DNA of 6,321 bases. Origin: an uncultured Rhodobacterales bacterium (lineage in GTDB: Bacteria; Pseudomonadota; Alphaproteobacteria; Rhodobacterales; Rhodobacteraceae). The stretch is taken from positions 1-6,321 of the forward strand of contig CALCGO010000454.1 in NCBI GenBank assembly GCA_937901055.1, given 5' to 3'. The notes under the pieces are model-generated. The model was given only the letters and a program-made list of their open reading frames with translations, did not search any database and was not told where the DNA came from. The position numbers and the translations under genes were made by a program. Below, one piece after another: positions 5,480-6,321 of this stretch; the stretch's first letter is position 1; the number at the start of each line of letters is the position of its first letter.

Positions 5480-6223
5480 TCAGTCGCCAGCTTGGCCGCC
5501 ATCTGAATTTCCAGGATCGCAATCAACCCACACTCCCAAAATTGGGTCCCAAATAGGCTCTGATTCATTTCCGCCACCTGAATTACACTGGTTTTTGGGA
5601 ACGCATATATTGCCGTTTAGAACTTCGTTATTTGCACACTGGATCGGGTCACAGCTGTTGCCGTTCAGAACCTCACCTGTAGCACACTGGATCGGATCAC
5701 AGCTGTTGCCGTTCAGAACTTCACCTGTAGCGCACTGGATCGGGAAACAAGCGTTGCCCACCGCAGAGAAACCAGTATCGCAAACGAAGGGCTCGCAAAC
5801 TCCGGTTTGACCGTTGCGAAGTTCGCCTTCCTCGCATGCTGCCGGGGCTTCACACTGAAGGCCCTCTGCCCAAGGGTTCAAGTCCTCGTCGCAGGCTGGA
5901 GTAGACGGCGTCCGCGGTGTCGGATTATGCGCAAGGCAAACCCTACCGACAAGCCGCTTACCAGGACGACAAGTCTTTTCTTTTGGTCGTACTTGGATAC
6001 CCAAAACTTCAGGCTCTGGAATACATGCCTGATCGTCGATAATCGGGAAGCCTTCTTTGGTAAAAATGACTGGCGCAGGTTCACCGCTACAATAAGCAAC
6101 GAAAACGCCATCTGCGTTGTACGTTCCACCGGCGGTAGCTGAATCTGCGTCGTTAGATTGGTTTAACGCGGCACATGCACCTAAAAATAATAGGCCGCAC
6201 GCCGCTAAAAACAGGCGTTTCAT
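5480..6223 (-). CDS. cysteine-rich repeat lipoprotein of unknown function
   Basis: This 247-residue protein has a lipoprotein signal peptide with lipobox LGAC (14-17), giving a lipidated Cys17. It is therefore predicted to be anchored to the inner or outer membrane, facing the periplasm or outside. I recognise no named family. After a short linker and a globular-looking segment (33-80) the chain becomes a series of small cysteine modules of the type C-x10-C: C85-C96, C148-C159, C164-C175, C180-C191 and C196-C207, with a looser unit at C130-C143. Most have Gly three residues after the first Cys and G-N-x-C or similar at the end. The mature chain has 18 cysteines besides Cys17, an even number consistent with disulfides. 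The C-terminal tail (214-247) is Gly/Asn/Asp-rich and acidic. An AGGAG (6237-6233) lies nine bases before the ATG. The gene converges on the CAP-domain gene, with a shared hairpin between them. Confidence 0.85.
   Translation of the reverse strand: MKRLFLAACGLLFLGACAALNQSNDADSATAGGTYNADGVFVAYCSGEPAPVIFTKEGFPIIDDQACIPEPEVLGIQVRPKEKTCRPGKRLVGRVCLAHNPTPRTPSTPACDEDLNPWAEGLQCEAPAACEEGELRNGQTGVCEPFVCDTGFSAVGNACFPIQCATGEVLNGNSCDPIQCATGEVLNGNSCDPIQCANNEVLNGNICVPKNQCNSGGGNESEPIWDPILGVWVDCDPGNSDGGQAGD
5602..5745. repeat. three tandem 48-bp repeats inside the lipoprotein gene
   Basis: The units are 5602-5649, 5650-5697 and 5698-5745. The second and third differ at only 4 of 48 bases. The two differences inside the module core are synonymous (GAG/GAA, TGT/TGC), and the other two change Asp to Phe at the unit border. 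Each unit encodes 16 residues, C-A-T-G-E-V-L-N-G-N-S-C plus D-P-I-Q. The unit at 5602-5649, which encodes the most C-terminal module, is more diverged. This is recent in-frame module duplication in a coding sequence. Confidence 0.92.
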
Positions 6224-6232
6224 CGTACTGGA

Positions 6233-6272
6233 CTCCTAAAACTCGTTACACAAAAATACTTTTTACGGTCAA
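6233..6272 (-). promoter_or_regulatory. ribosome-binding site and possible promoter of the lipoprotein gene
   Basis: On the - strand AGGAG (6237-6233) sits nine bases before the ATG at 6223 and is a good Shine-Dalgarno. Upstream, TTGACC (6272-6267) is a fair -35. The best-placed -10, TAACGA (6248-6243, 18-base spacing), is weak. The ribosome-binding site is reliable, the promoter tentative. I see nothing definable in the remaining bases to the window end (6273-6321). Confidence 0.42.
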
Positions 6273-6321
6273 GTCCAGAATTTGCTGTAAATTGGGCCTA
6301 TAAGAAGGCGGTTTAATCTCA

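Noticed and set aside
5602..5745. Possible CRISPR-like array
   Set aside because: The units are directly adjacent with no unique spacers and lie in a coding frame, so this is a protein module repeat.
5472..5810. + strand open frame (112 codons) with repeated peptide units opposite the lipoprotein gene
   Set aside because: The peptide repeats only because the 48-bp DNA repeat is a multiple of three. The - strand frame has the signal peptide, lipobox, Shine-Dalgarno and conserved cysteine spacing.

Overview
This window looks like chromosomal DNA of an alphaproteobacterium, most likely from the Rhodobacterales/Roseobacter group. That placement is an inference from the style of the proteins (a BolA-type protein joined to an RluA enzyme, a polar amino-acid ABC transporter with long permeases, a DUF2147-like periplasmic protein) and the moderate GC content. 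There is no rRNA, tRNA, CRISPR array, insertion sequence or phage gene here.

Left part (1-1229, + strand): the C-terminal end of a BolA-family protein overlaps by 3 bases the TTG start of an RluA-type pseudouridine synthase. After a 116-base gap carrying an 8-bp inverted repeat and a possible promoter comes a small secreted four-cysteine protein resembling DUF2147.

Middle part (1236-4509, - strand): a complete polar amino-acid ABC importer operon, read in the order ATPase, substrate-binding protein, permease, permease. The genes are tightly spaced, and the permeases overlap by 4 bases (ATGA). A GC-rich hairpin without a U-run lies between the binding-protein gene and the first permease, the usual place for differential expression of the binding protein. 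The operon ends only 6 bases from the convergent DUF2147-like gene, with no visible terminator.

A 254-base AT-rich divergent region (4510-4763) separates the transporter from the next gene. It holds candidate promoters in both directions, a perfect 15-bp palindrome on the transporter side, and a hairpin just before the start of the right-hand gene.

Right part (4764-6321): a secreted CAP/SCP-domain protein (+ strand) ends at a very clear intrinsic terminator. Converging on it from the - strand is a cysteine-rich lipoprotein built from repeated C-x10-C modules, including a 48-bp DNA tandem repeat. These two extracytoplasmic proteins are the least ordinary part of the window. The lipoprotein has no function I can assign. 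I see no evidence of a defence system or other multi-gene novel machinery. The window is mostly housekeeping and transport, with a few features worth checking.
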